Positions 6,100-12,763 of a DNA stretch of 40,260 bases are shown here, piece after piece (the stretch's first letter is position 1; the number at the start of each line of letters is the position of its first letter). Under the pieces are notes generated by a model that worked only from the letters and a program-made list of their open reading frames with translations, did not search any database and was not told the origin of the DNA. Made by a program: the position numbers and the translations under genes. Location of the stretch: IMG/VR virus record IMGVR_UViG_3300022539_000216, positions 1 to 40,260 of that record; one strand, 5' to 3'. The stretch comes from a virus.

Positions 6100-6283
6100 A
6101 TTCACGCCACCCTTTTGGTTTTTTACAGCTAAATTCTGATGGACGAGTTTCACCACAATAGGGACAAGTCCCGCAGTTATGGTCAGCCGAACTACCAAAT
6201 GGCACATTCTCAATATGAGACGTCTCGCAGTTATGGCATTTATATTCCATTTGATAAGTTTTTTTCTTTTCGTTATCAGCCAT
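6092..6283 (-). CDS. Zinc-ribbon protein, 63 aa
   Basis: The product has CHNC (about 16-19) and CPYC (about 40-43) with short strands between, a classic four-Cys zinc ribbon, and a basic C terminus. AAGGGAAG lies upstream of the ATG at 6283. The frame also covers nine more codons upstream. It overlaps the NinG-like gene by eight bases. Confidence 0.65.
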   Translation of the reverse strand: MADNEKKKTYQMEYKCHNCETSHIENVPFGSSADHNCGTCPYCGETRPSEFSCKKPKGWREYG

Positions 6284-6689
6284 TTTGTCTTCCCTTCTCA
6301 ATCTGCTCAAGTATTTCCTCTAAATCCGAATTGCTGAATTTCCAAACTATATGCCGCCGCATTTTTATCACGCCTTGTTGGTCGGGTATCCGTTTATGCA
6401 AATACACCCACCTATCATAAAATTTGTCTTTAAGGAACATTGCTGAATCTATTGGATTATTGTGCCACCAACGATGGCAATGAAAACACAAGTGCAAGAT
6501 ATTCCTAAGGTCAAACCGCAAAAAACTTGCCCCTTTGCCCTTTGGGATAATGTGCGCAGGGTGAGAATTTGAGCCAGTTACATACTTGCCGCACTTCTGG
6601 CAGCGACCATTAGTGCTCTGCCGGACAATCTGCCGACAAAGACCATCCAAGGCATCTATTAGCTTTTTTCGCTTGCTCCTCTTAGCCAT
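6276..6689 (-). CDS. ninG: NinG-like recombination protein with HNH-type zinc site
   Basis: The 137-residue product has CQKCGKYV near residue 30, HPAHIIPKG near 43, and NILHLCFHCHRWWHNNP near 63-79. This pattern is seen in lambda NinG (Rap) and related HNH-type phage proteins. NinG stimulates RecBCD-pathway recombination between plasmid and phage and probably cleaves branched DNA. It sits with other DNA-metabolism genes and overlaps both neighbours by a few bases. Confidence 0.7.
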   Translation of the reverse strand: MAKRSKRKKLIDALDGLCRQIVRQSTNGRCQKCGKYVTGSNSHPAHIIPKGKGASFLRFDLRNILHLCFHCHRWWHNNPIDSAMFLKDKFYDRWVYLHKRIPDQQGVIKMRRHIVWKFSNSDLEEILEQIEKGRQNG

Positions 6690-7377
6690 ACGGCAACTCC
6701 CTAACCTTTTTAAGTAAAACCACGATGCCCATTTTGCTCAACTCCCAATGTAACTCTTTAACTTTCTCAATTGGTGGTTCAGGTAAATTGTTTTTCTTTG
6801 AGTCATAGCCAATCCAGACCATACAGGGGTTAATATCTTTTATTCTACTGCGGAAAATTTCTACATCAAAATCGAGGACTGGTTCAATAGTAATCATCTT
6901 AAATAAATGTTGAATTTTGATAAAATCTAAACATCTTATAACTGGTAATGGAGCTTTTGATATTTTGTAATATTGATACATACCCCCGCAGTTTGTTTCT
7001 ATGGTTACTCCCAAAATCACATTATTAGGCCAATCAATCCGCGCAAAAGTTTTGGGGTTTTTCGATTGTATTAGAAAGGTTTTATTCTGCTCTCGGCGTA
7101 TTCGGCCAACTATTTTCTCAAGATACTCCATAGAGCAAAAGGATATATCGCCCATCGAGCAAGTAAAAACAAACTGCATATAACCTGTTTCTGGCAAACT
7201 TTGATTAAGTCTTTCGGGATGTTCGTGCGGTTCGAAGTTATAACATCTTTGACAATTCTTTTTTGCCCACCTTTTTAACTGTGCCTGAAAAGAATTGCGG
7301 CAATAAATACAATCGAATTTACAGCCACAAAAGGGATTCCATTGATAAACCGAATGCGAATACATATTTGCTCCCAT
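6682..7377 (-). CDS. DUF5131 (Gp37/Gp68-like) radical-SAM-type protein
   Basis: The 231-residue protein opens with a CxxxCxxC motif (C19, C23, C26 in NPFCGCKFDCIYCRNSF), the [4Fe-4S] cluster site of radical SAM enzymes. Later segments (FLIQSKNPKTF, NVILGVTIETN, ITIEPVLDFD) match the phage DUF5131/Gp37-Gp68 family, whose substrate is not established. GAAAGGGATATAGG precedes the ATG. The neighbouring nuclease and methyltransferase remnant place it in a DNA-modification-flavoured block. Confidence 0.75.
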   Translation of the reverse strand: MGANMYSHSVYQWNPFCGCKFDCIYCRNSFQAQLKRWAKKNCQRCYNFEPHEHPERLNQSLPETGYMQFVFTCSMGDISFCSMEYLEKIVGRIRREQNKTFLIQSKNPKTFARIDWPNNVILGVTIETNCGGMYQYYKISKAPLPVIRCLDFIKIQHLFKMITIEPVLDFDVEIFRSRIKDINPCMVWIGYDSKKNNLPEPPIEKVKELHWELSKMGIVVLLKKVRELPYG

Positions 7378-7408
7378 TCCTATATCCCTTTCTCAAGTCT
7401 TTGCGGGG

Positions 7409-7906
7409 TCATTCGAAAAATCCTGCCAATTTCAAATATTTATAACCAATAGAACGTGCGGCCTTCATAGCCCAATCATTTTTGTTTTTATGAAGTAATG
7501 GAGGTAGCTTTAAGCAACAATCTATACGACCCATATTCGATACAAGATACAAACCTGCGTGCTCTGGTACATCCTTCTCTGTAATGCCAAGATATTCAGG
7601 TACAACAAACGAAAATCTATTTGGCACTCGGCTTATCGCACCCCATTCAGGAATGCCACCACTTAAAACAAGAGCATAAGTTCTGTGCTTATACCGTTTT
7701 TTTCTGTCTGCAAAAAAGTCGCTGCGGCTTACTTTAATTTCAAACTCTTCTGCGTACCCACTACGTCGCAACATAAATAAATCCGCTTCACCAAAACCAG
7801 TATTTATGTTTGGTGCAATAAATTCCACGCCTTTCCAAAAAAAGCGTTGTATAACCGCCCGTTGAACATCAAAAGCAGTAAATTTTATCTTATCAGTTGA
7901 ACTCAT
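7409..7906 (-). CDS. MmcB-like PD-(D/E)XK nuclease
   Basis: The 165-residue product has the family layout: an N-terminal helix, then NTGFGEADLFMLRRSG with D42, then EEFEIKVSRSDF with E56-x-K58, the PD-(D/E)XK catalytic pattern. KKRYKHRTYALV and an NRFSFVVPEYL strand follow, as in MmcB-type DNA-repair nucleases. It probably cleaves DNA in repair or host-DNA processing. The start is placed at the ATG at 7906 with AAAGGG upstream; it overlaps the methyltransferase remnant by four bases. Confidence 0.6.
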   Translation of the reverse strand: MSSTDKIKFTAFDVQRAVIQRFFWKGVEFIAPNINTGFGEADLFMLRRSGYAEEFEIKVSRSDFFADRKKRYKHRTYALVLSGGIPEWGAISRVPNRFSFVVPEYLGITEKDVPEHAGLYLVSNMGRIDCCLKLPPLLHKNKNDWAMKAARSIGYKYLKLAGFFE

Positions 7907-8331
7907 TCCCAAAGCCCTTTCTGCCCTATTTTCTGCTCGACGACCGGCACGCCAGTATCAACAACCTTTAATCTCATTCGGGCAATTTCACAGTACTTTT
8001 CAGATATGTCTATGCCAATGTATTGGCGACCTAACATTTTGGCGGCGACACAGGTTGTCCCTTCTCCGCACATTGGGTCTTCTACAATATCATTCTCATT
8101 GCTTAGTCGATTAACAAGCCAGCGTATAGGGCCAATTGGCTTAGGACAAGGATGTCCAAGTTTTCTTGGCGTTTCCTCCATTACAAAAGCATCTGGCCAG
8201 CAACCAAGCATATTTGCAAGTTTTGGGTCCTTGCCCCAAACAAGAATCGGCTGCCAACAATTAAAACCCCATTTACAATAGTTCGCTCCGCCTGCATAAA
8301 ACCAAGCCATTGTCCAATCTGGCTCTGGATA
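7903..8331 (-). pseudogene. C-terminal remnant of an N6/N4 DNA methyltransferase
   Basis: The open frame carries the C-terminal half of a DNA methylase: YPEPDWTMAWFYAGG, HPCPKPIGPIRWLVNRLS, and the SAM-binding motif DPMCGEGTTCVAAKMLG plus YIGIDIS. The catalytic D/N-PP-Y half that should precede it is missing. An in-frame TAA lies directly before YPEPDWT. The only Met start (8310) cuts into conserved sequence and lacks a clear ribosome binding site. It looks like the surviving end of a gene after a deletion, and activity is unlikely unless supplied in trans. Confidence 0.65.
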
Positions 8332-8492
8332 TTACCTACACAGGGCTTACCATCTTTCCCTTTATGTCGGCGAGGAAAACGTGCAGACCCATCACCAATA
8401 CCTTCATCGTATCTTCCTCTCGAAATCCGCCCTGCCGTCAACTTTCCGCATACAACACACTTAAAGCGAGTTACTTTTTTTCTATCAGCCAT
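8181..8492 (-). CDS. Zinc-ribbon protein fused out of frame to methyltransferase DNA
   Basis: Residues 1-54 (MADRKKVTRFKCVVCGKLTA.. to ..DGKPCVGNI) are a small zinc-ribbon protein with CVVCG and a later Cys, basic and Gly-rich. From about residue 55 on, the frame reads the methyltransferase remnant in the wrong phase (QAERTIVNGVLIVG..), so the C-terminal half is probably junk created by a deletion. The start overlaps the previous gene by eight bases. Confidence 0.5.
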   Translation of the reverse strand: MADRKKVTRFKCVVCGKLTAGRISRGRYDEGIGDGSARFPRRHKGKDGKPCVGNIQSQIGQWLGFMQAERTIVNGVLIVGSRFLFGARTQNLQICLVAGQMLL

Positions 8493-8691
8493 TTTTCATC
8501 TTCATTTTATCGCCCAAATTTACGGTTAATTTCTTATTCAGTTTCGGCCAATGGTCAATTGATACCGCTATACTTTCCCCTGCACAAGTAATCGCAAAAA
8601 ACATAGCAACCACCCAATCGCCCTTATACGCTGCTATTATCCCTAAAATCAAAAACACCCAATATAATACTGCACATAGAAACGATACCAT
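8485..8691 (-). CDS. Small membrane protein, 68 aa
   Basis: Two hydrophobic segments (about residues 4-21 and 28-42) are separated by a short charged turn. The tail LTVNLGDKMKMKNG is the peptide encoded by the repeated boundary module. AGGAGAAATAAG precedes the ATG. Early position argues against a holin; a superinfection or membrane-stress role is possible but unproven. Confidence 0.6.
   Translation of the reverse strand: MVSFLCAVLYWVFLILGIIAAYKGDWVVAMFFAITCAGESIAVSIDHWPKLNKKLTVNLGDKMKMKNG
8503..8521 (-). repeat. Boundary module, copy 1 (partial)
   Basis: Read leftward, this is the core TTTGGGCGATAAAATG, here coding for NLGDKM at the end of the small membrane protein. It is the least complete copy of a module found at five further gene junctions up to 9920. 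Confidence 0.45.
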
Positions 8692-8706
8692 CTTATTTCT
8701 CCTTTT

Positions 8707-8741
8707 CAGCCATTTTATCGCCCAAGCCTGCTATCTTTGCC
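8707..8741 (-). repeat. Boundary module, copy 2
   Basis: Bases 8715-8741 are identical over 27 bases to 9366-9392. The copy starts in the last codons of the 8731-9135 gene (..RRQR stop), could encode IAGLGDKMAEKEK in another frame, and ends just before the AAAAGGAG that serves the 8485-8691 gene. Confidence 0.7.
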
Positions 8742-9135
8742 TGCGTTTTGCTACATTTGTCCTGCGCAATTTGTTATCTGAAATCTTATTTCTCAAGCCT
8801 GTAAAATAAACATCATTACAATAAACACAGGTGTATTTCTCTATAATAGGGTCTCGTCTATCTATATTACTTGTTTTGGGGTCTATATGCGGTCTGCCAG
8901 GAATATGCTTGAGGCTATATTTATGCCATCCGATTTTACACAGAATCTTACGAAATGAGGGAGCGTTGTTGTATTTCTGCTGTTGCCGATATTCTTCGAT
9001 GGCACTTTCGTGTCCCTGTTGCCATCCGAAATATCTTTTTTTGTCTTTTGGTTCGTAAGGATTCGTATCGTCCAGACTTGCACATCTCCCTAACTGAACT
9101 GCCCCCAAAATCATTTGGTCTGGATGTAATGCCAT
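8731..9135 (-). CDS. Hypothetical zinc-knuckle protein, 134 aa
   Basis: Residues 1-60 (MALHPDQMILGAVQLGRCAS.., GWQQGHESAIEEYRQQQ) are helical and of unknown type. About 64-112 carry LCKIGWHKYSLKH and YTCVYCNDVY, a DUF1660-like Cys/His arrangement. The C terminus is very basic and ends in the boundary module. GAAAGGAT precedes the ATG. Confidence 0.6.
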   Translation of the reverse strand: MALHPDQMILGAVQLGRCASLDDTNPYEPKDKKRYFGWQQGHESAIEEYRQQQKYNNAPSFRKILCKIGWHKYSLKHIPGRPHIDPKTSNIDRRDPIIEKYTCVYCNDVYFTGLRNKISDNKLRRTNVAKRRQR

Positions 9136-9140
9136 CTTTT

Positions 9141-9174
9141 TATCCTTTCAAATTATCAGCCAAATCGGCGGTTA
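9141..9174 (-). repeat. Boundary module, copy 3
   Basis: Bases 9141-9163 are identical over 23 bases to 9894-9916. In one frame it reads ITADLADNLKG before a TAA. It carries the GAAAGGATA ribosome binding site of the 8731-9135 gene. Confidence 0.65.
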
Positions 9175-9183
9175 TAGGCAAAA

Positions 9184-9348
9184 TTAAACTATGTAATGAA
9201 ACAAAACTAAATATCGTCCACAACAAGCACATTTTTCCATAATTACATACTGGACGTCGTATAGGTATTCGTTTAGACGGCTAAGTGTTTCGTTAATATC
9301 CTTAAAATTACGAAACTCCATATAGTGCATTTGTCTTTCGCTTGCCAT
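9184..9348 (-). CDS. Small Cys-containing protein, 54 aa
   Basis: The ATG at 9348 follows AAAGGATAATGA, supplied by boundary-module copy 4. The product MASERQMHYMEFRNFKDINE.. is helical, then has KCACCGRY near residue 40, a possible half metal site that may need dimerisation. No family recognised. Confidence 0.55.
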   Translation of the reverse strand: MASERQMHYMEFRNFKDINETLSRLNEYLYDVQYVIMEKCACCGRYLVLFHYIV

Positions 9349-9353
9349 TTCAT

Positions 9354-9392
9354 TATCCTTTCAACTTATCGCCCAAGCCTGCTATCTTTGCC
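9354..9392 (-). repeat. Boundary module, copy 4
   Basis: This copy shares 27 identical bases with copy 2. It overlaps the end of the 9382-9624 gene (..KRQR stop) and also contains a 15-codon frame starting at an ATG, METAKIAGLGDKLKG, that ends inside the ribosome binding site of the next gene. Confidence 0.7.
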
Positions 9393-9624
9393 GTTTCCAT
9401 CGCAAATCAAAAGGCTCAACCTTGTATACTGCATTGCAAGACTTTTCGTTTTTTCGTCCAGCTTCTTCTCTTGCAAGTTTACGAGTACGGAAAAAAAGGG
9501 GGCGGCCAGTAAAAATGTCTGCGTCAAGTTTGTCTCGGAAACTCATTGCAAAAATCCCACACGGCCCAGTCCAATCTTTCAGCCCGCTTGCTTTCAGCCT
9601 ATAATAAACGCCCCATACTCTCAT
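9382..9624 (-). CDS. Hypothetical protein, 80 aa
   Basis: The product MRVWGVYYRLKASGLKDWTG.. ends VYKVEPFDLRWKRQR. The pattern of short strands and a helix with RKLAREEAGRKNEK suggests a small alpha/beta fold resembling conserved phage proteins that end YRVxPFDLRW. Function unknown. The last codons belong to boundary-module copy 4. Confidence 0.6.
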   Translation of the reverse strand: MRVWGVYYRLKASGLKDWTGPCGIFAMSFRDKLDADIFTGRPLFFRTRKLAREEAGRKNEKSCNAVYKVEPFDLRWKRQR

Positions 9625-9642
9625 TTTACGCTTTTCCTTTCC

Positions 9643-9672
9643 CAGCCATTTTATCGCCCAAAGCGGCGGTTA
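9643..9672 (-). repeat. Boundary module, copy 5
   Basis: Read leftward it has CGCTTTGGGCGATAAAATGG, then GGGAAAGGAAAAG, which is the ribosome binding site of the 9382-9624 gene. The possible peptide is TAALGDKMAGKGKA. It shares the GGCGGTTA end with copy 3. Confidence 0.6.
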
Positions 9673-9888
9673 GTTAAATCCTTCTATCCACTTTCTCATT
9701 TCAGCAACCGTATTTAGATGACCGCCAAAGAAAAGCATTGCGCCTAACTGTAAGGCTGAATGTTGTGCTGTTTCTGGGTGTTTTGACATATCCGAACTAA
9801 AAGAGGCAAATGCTTGTTTTGTATCCTCAATACTTACATATTCCATTGCCCTGTCTTTGCACCATTGTAAATGTTCGTTTCGTGTCAT
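9670..9888 (-). CDS. Conserved phage protein, 72 aa, unknown function
   Basis: The sequence MTRNEHLQWCKDRAMEYV.., with SSDMSKHPETAQHSALQLG and the C-terminal MRKWIEGFN, matches a short all-helical protein seen in many phage early regions, usually annotated hypothetical. AAAGGATAGAAAG precedes the ATG and belongs to boundary-module copy 6. Confidence 0.7.
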   Translation of the reverse strand: MTRNEHLQWCKDRAMEYVSIEDTKQAFASFSSDMSKHPETAQHSALQLGAMLFFGGHLNTVAEMRKWIEGFN

Positions 9889-9893
9889 CTTTC

Positions 9894-9920
9894 TATCCTT
9901 TCAAATTATCAGCCAATTTC
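9894..9920 (-). repeat. Boundary module, copy 6
   Basis: This copy shares 23 identical bases with copy 3. It supplies the GAAAGGATAG ribosome binding site of the 9670-9888 gene and separates it from the HNH gene. Confidence 0.6.
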
Positions 9921-9937
9921 GTAGTCAACGGTAATCG

Positions 9938-10195
9938 TCAAACAATCTCCATTCCAACCCGCTTTTTTAGTAGTTCAACAACAAAAGGACGACGGCTTTC
10001 TTTCGCGTGGCACGTTTCACACAAAACCAATAAATCCTCATCTTTTTCTTTCCCTATATTCCCATAAGATAAGTGGTGAACCTGAATATCCTCTTCGCTT
10101 CCACACAATTGACATCGCCAACCACGCTTGTTTATGACCCTTTTCTTAACACCAAGCCAACGTGGGCTTTTAATATATCTGTAGTAATCTACCAT
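9938..10195 (-). CDS. HNH endonuclease, 85 aa
   Basis: The whole protein is one HNH domain: WRCQLCG (C28, C31), VHHLSYGNIG (H40, H41 with the central Asn), and LLVLCETCH (C59, C62, H63). The two CxxC pairs bind structural zinc and the His-Asn-His residues bind the catalytic metal. Compact HNH proteins in phages nick or cut DNA and may act in packaging, recombination or mobility. Far from the terminase here, so an early DNA-processing role is more likely. Confidence 0.75.
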   Translation of the reverse strand: MVDYYRYIKSPRWLGVKKRVINKRGWRCQLCGSEEDIQVHHLSYGNIGKEKDEDLLVLCETCHAKESRRPFVVELLKKRVGMEIV

Positions 10196-10203
10196 CTTAT
10201 TTC

Positions 10204-11019
10204 TTAGCCATATTTCGGCTTCCCCTCTTTAATCCATTTTTCATAACAGGTTGTACTACACCACGGCAACCTCTCGCGCCAGATAACGCCCGTTCGACCG
10301 TCAAATCGCTCAGACGAGCCGCAACGATAGCAATATTTACCTTTAACGGACGGCTTTGTTTCCCTTTCAGCCTCCTCGCTATCAAAGACCCAACCTTGTT
10401 TTGTCTTATTCCACATTCGGGCAATATGGCTTTGTAAATTGGCAATCGGTAGCTTGTTGGCTCTTAGCCAGTCCTGAGCGTTGAAATGGTCAAAATACCC
10501 TTGGGCATTGCTTTCGGGAATACCATTCACAACACAAGCGTCTTTCACCTGTTGGAGATTATGTGTAAACACCCTGTCAACTTTTGTTGACGCTTCGTTG
10601 ACACTATGTGTATGTGTATGTGTATGTGTATTGGCCTTTTCTTCTTTTTCTTTGTTTCTTTCTTTTTCTCTGTGTTCTCGCTGTTTCTGGCGTAGATATG
10701 CTTTCCTGTCTACTTTTTTGTTTCGGTACTTAGCGTAGTTAAGTATTTGCCAGCCATCCTCTGTTGTTTTTATCCGTTTACCCTCATTTTCGGTGCTGCG
10801 GCTGTATTTATCGGGTTCTGATAGCTTTTTAAGGGCCTTTTCGCACACTTCGACCGGAATATTAGCCAAATTAGCTATTCCAGGTACAGAACCACACACC
10901 TTGCCCTCAAAATCCGCTAAGGCCAATAGGGTTATCCACATTATTCGGGTGTCGTTATCTTCCTGCCATACCGTCGAGGTGATTAAAGAATTAAATAGCT
11001 TAGTAAATCCATTTCCCAT
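10204..11019 (-). CDS. Phage replication protein (replisome-organiser-like)
   Basis: Residues 1-75 (GFTKLFNSLITSTVWQED.., TRIMWITLLALADFEG.., GSVPGIANLANIPVEVCEKA) form the N-terminal winged helix of phage replication initiators. A long charged helix (about 100-130) leads to a Thr-His repeat. Then comes the common C-terminal stretch (YFDHFNAQDWLRANKLPIAN) and a four-Cys zinc module, YCYRCG..WCSTTCYEKW, at about 230-262. Such proteins open the origin and recruit host helicase. A perfect DnaA 9-mer (10932-10940) lies inside the gene, where phage origins often reside. Confidence 0.7.
   Translation of the reverse strand: MGNGFTKLFNSLITSTVWQEDNDTRIMWITLLALADFEGKVCGSVPGIANLANIPVEVCEKALKKLSEPDKYSRSTENEGKRIKTTEDGWQILNYAKYRNKKVDRKAYLRQKQREHREKERNKEKEEKANTHTHTHTHSVNEASTKVDRVFTHNLQQVKDACVVNGIPESNAQGYFDHFNAQDWLRANKLPIANLQSHIARMWNKTKQGWVFDSEEAERETKPSVKGKYCYRCGSSERFDGRTGVIWRERLPWCSTTCYEKWIKEGKPKYG
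10605..10630. repeat. Hexanucleotide repeat coding for Thr-His
   Basis: TATGTG is repeated four times plus two bases, giving THTHTHTH in the replication protein. A six-base unit preserves the frame when copy number changes, so this is a length-variable linker rather than an on/off switch. Confidence 0.8.
10932..10940 (+). promoter_or_regulatory. DnaA-box-like site inside the replication gene
   Basis: An exact TTATCCACA lies in the coding sequence of the winged-helix domain. I see no iterated array around it, so an origin is only suggested by its location. Confidence 0.3.
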
Positions 11020-11048
11020 ATTACTGGCTTCCTTTCCAGTAGTAATTG

Positions 11049-11360
11049 TTATTTGGGTCGCTCCACTTTGCTCTCGGCAGCCAACTTAGCCTCTTCGCGG
11101 GCGGAGTCGATGTCGGTTGGAGTTTCCTGCAAAAGAGGTTCACAAATTTTCTTCCAGCCAATTTCGGCCTTGCCGCCTTGGCTAAAATCTACACTTCCGC
11201 CACACCACATTAAGGCTTCTCTGTAGTCCTCAATAATACGGGCAAATTCTTTAGCAAGCTCTGGTATCATCACAATTTTTTCGGTTTCAGGCGTACACCA
11301 AGCACGTGCAGCTACCCATAATGAAAATTCAGACGGCTGTGTTCTATTGTCTTTTCCCAT
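11049..11360 (-). CDS. Hypothetical phage protein, 103 aa
   Basis: A strong AAAGGAG precedes the ATG. The product is mostly helical (IPELAKEFARIIEDYREALM) with a middle segment WCGGSVDFSQGG and a C-terminal charged helix. It lies directly before the replication gene. No domain recognised. Confidence 0.6.
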   Translation of the reverse strand: MGKDNRTQPSEFSLWVAARAWCTPETEKIVMIPELAKEFARIIEDYREALMWCGGSVDFSQGGKAEIGWKKICEPLLQETPTDIDSAREEAKLAAESKVERPK

Positions 11361-11361
11361 T

Positions 11362-11541
11362 TTATTCTCCTTTCAAATCCTCATCATCACCGAACAGCTT
11401 GCGGTAATAGTCCGGCGCATCCTTTTTTAATCGTGCCCGCTGCGCCAATAGGGACGGCCTGTTAATCTGCCGCCGTTTCGCAAGGTCGCAAAATGGCTTT
11501 ACGGTATCAATCCTTTGGCTCTTGCGGCGACTGGTTTTCAT
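11362..11541 (-). CDS. Small basic protein, 59 aa
   Basis: The product MKTSRRKSQRIDTVKPFCDL.. is very basic for 40 residues, then ends in YYRKLFGDDEDLKGE. The end carries GAGGATTTGAAAGGAGAATAA, which doubles as the ribosome binding site of the following gene. The start has only a weak binding site. Possibly nucleic-acid-binding. Confidence 0.55.
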   Translation of the reverse strand: MKTSRRKSQRIDTVKPFCDLAKRRQINRPSLLAQRARLKKDAPDYYRKLFGDDEDLKGE

Positions 11542-11568
11542 CTATCAGCTTGCCTTCAGTAGTAATTA

Positions 11569-11850
11569 TTAGCTCTTAGCTTTTACCTCAAATTCGCCCC
11601 GATTGATTTTACTCCAACAGCACTTTTTGAATTTCTTGCCACTTCCACAAGGGTAAGGATTGTTACGACCAACTCTGATTTGAAAAAACTTATTTATTTC
11701 AGGCTCGCTTAATTTGCGCTGAGCAGCCTCAAGCATTCGCTGTTTGAACTGTTCAGGTGTTTCTTTTTCAGTTTCCTTTATGCCAAAAAACTCTCTAAAG
11801 GGTTTTGGCATTTCACCTTCTGCTAATGGCAGCATTTCTCTTTCTTGCAT
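11569..11850 (-). CDS. SEC-C motif protein, 93 aa
   Basis: The C-terminal part contains VGRNNPYPCGSGKKFKKCC, the SEC-C zinc-binding motif (CxCx8CC/H type) named after the SecA C terminus. The N-terminal half is helical with FREFFGIKETEKETPEQ. SEC-C modules mediate protein contacts and occur in several phage small proteins. I placed the start at the ATG at 11850, which has GAAGGAG upstream; a TTG lies five codons earlier. Confidence 0.7.
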   Translation of the reverse strand: MQEREMLPLAEGEMPKPFREFFGIKETEKETPEQFKQRMLEAAQRKLSEPEINKFFQIRVGRNNPYPCGSGKKFKKCCWSKINRGEFEVKAKS

Positions 11851-11938
11851 TTTTCGCTCCTTCAATAAGGGGCAGGCCGCAGGCTGTAAGCCACACGCTT
11901 AGACAGCCCACTCCATTTTTCGCACGAGGATAGCCTCT

Positions 11939-12130
11939 TTACTTAGCCTGCCCCGCTATTTCCTCAACAAGTTTGAATTTGCGAATTCCTGTTAGCTTAT
12001 AGACGCCTATTTCGCAGCCAGCATATTTCACTGTGTTGATGTCTGTTGTAGTCTCAAAGAACCATTCGTTGCTTGCCCCCCCTGTCCGAACAATAAAAAC
12101 CTTTCGCGGTAATTTTTTTGGCTTTGCCAT
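11939..12130 (-). CDS. Hypothetical protein, 63 aa
   Basis: The product MAKPKKLPRKVFIVRTGGAS.. looks all-beta with a final strand KFKLVEEI. Short phage proteins that open KxVFVxxEG.. and continue ..WFxxxxD are common and uncharacterised. AAAGGAAAATTAAA precedes the ATG. Confidence 0.6.
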   Translation of the reverse strand: MAKPKKLPRKVFIVRTGGASNEWFFETTTDINTVKYAGCEIGVYKLTGIRKFKLVEEIAGQAK

Positions 12131-12131
12131 T

Positions 12132-12380
12132 TTAATTTTCCTTTTCTAAAAGCATCACATCTTTTCTGCCTATGAAATTTTGCAGTTGTTGAAGGACATC
12201 CTTTTTTCGTTTGCCGCTCAACAGAATACAATCATCTTTCCTTTGGACTATTTTCGTAAGCCCACTTTTCTTCTTTGCGATATACGAGCAACATCGTTTA
12301 ATAACTAAAAACATCTGCCATCCGCGTCCTTTTTTATCAGGGCCAAAACATTCATCTGCCACTTCAATCCATTTTTTCAT
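12132..12380 (-). CDS. Hypothetical protein, 82 aa
   Basis: The start codon follows the stop of the upstream gene directly (GCAGGCTAAATG). The product has a basic central part with CCSYIAKKKSG and a strand-helix ending VLQQLQNFIGRKDVMLLE. No motif recognised. It is placed between coiled-coil and small beta proteins in the recombination neighbourhood. Confidence 0.55.
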   Translation of the reverse strand: MKKWIEVADECFGPDKKGRGWQMFLVIKRCCSYIAKKKSGLTKIVQRKDDCILLSGKRKKDVLQQLQNFIGRKDVMLLEKEN

Positions 12381-12749
12381 TTAGCCTGCCCCGCTAATGT
12401 CCAAGTGTTTGTAAATGCTCTGGTATCCGTTTAATTGTGCTCTGATTACATCGAGGTTGGTAACTGCCGCATTGTAGGCAGCAATGGCCTGCTCCAACTT
12501 GAGCCGCTCCTGCCAGCAAATACCTTTAGCTATTTTCTCGCAAAGGGTTGTGGGAGTGTTCTCGATGGTTTTCCCGTCTAACCCCATTGGCTTGCCGAGC
12601 TTTAGCTGGATTAAAACAATGGCAATCTGCTTATCGTATTCGGCGATTGCTTTGGCTTTAGCGTCTGCTCGCTCTCTTACGCTGGCACGAATGGTATCAA
12701 GAGCGTCTATCCTTTTCTGTATTTCGTCAGCAATGTTTACAACTTCCAT
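12381..12749 (-). CDS. Coiled-coil phage protein, 122 aa
   Basis: AAGGAGG precedes the ATG. Two long helices (about 5-55, ADEIQKRIDALDTIRASVRE; and about 85-120, RLKLEQAIAAYNAAVTNLDV) flank a short loop with GKPMGLDGKTIEN. Similar helical-hairpin proteins lie beside phage SSB and recombination genes. It may be an accessory to them, by position only. Confidence 0.6.
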   Translation of the reverse strand: MEVVNIADEIQKRIDALDTIRASVRERADAKAKAIAEYDKQIAIVLIQLKLGKPMGLDGKTIENTPTTLCEKIAKGICWQERLKLEQAIAAYNAAVTNLDVIRAQLNGYQSIYKHLDISGAG

Positions 12750-12763
12750 TATTGCCTCCTTGC

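Noticed and set aside
10197-10445. Minus-strand 82-codon open frame
   Set aside because: It is inside the replication protein gene in another frame, with the zinc module clearly encoded by the longer frame.
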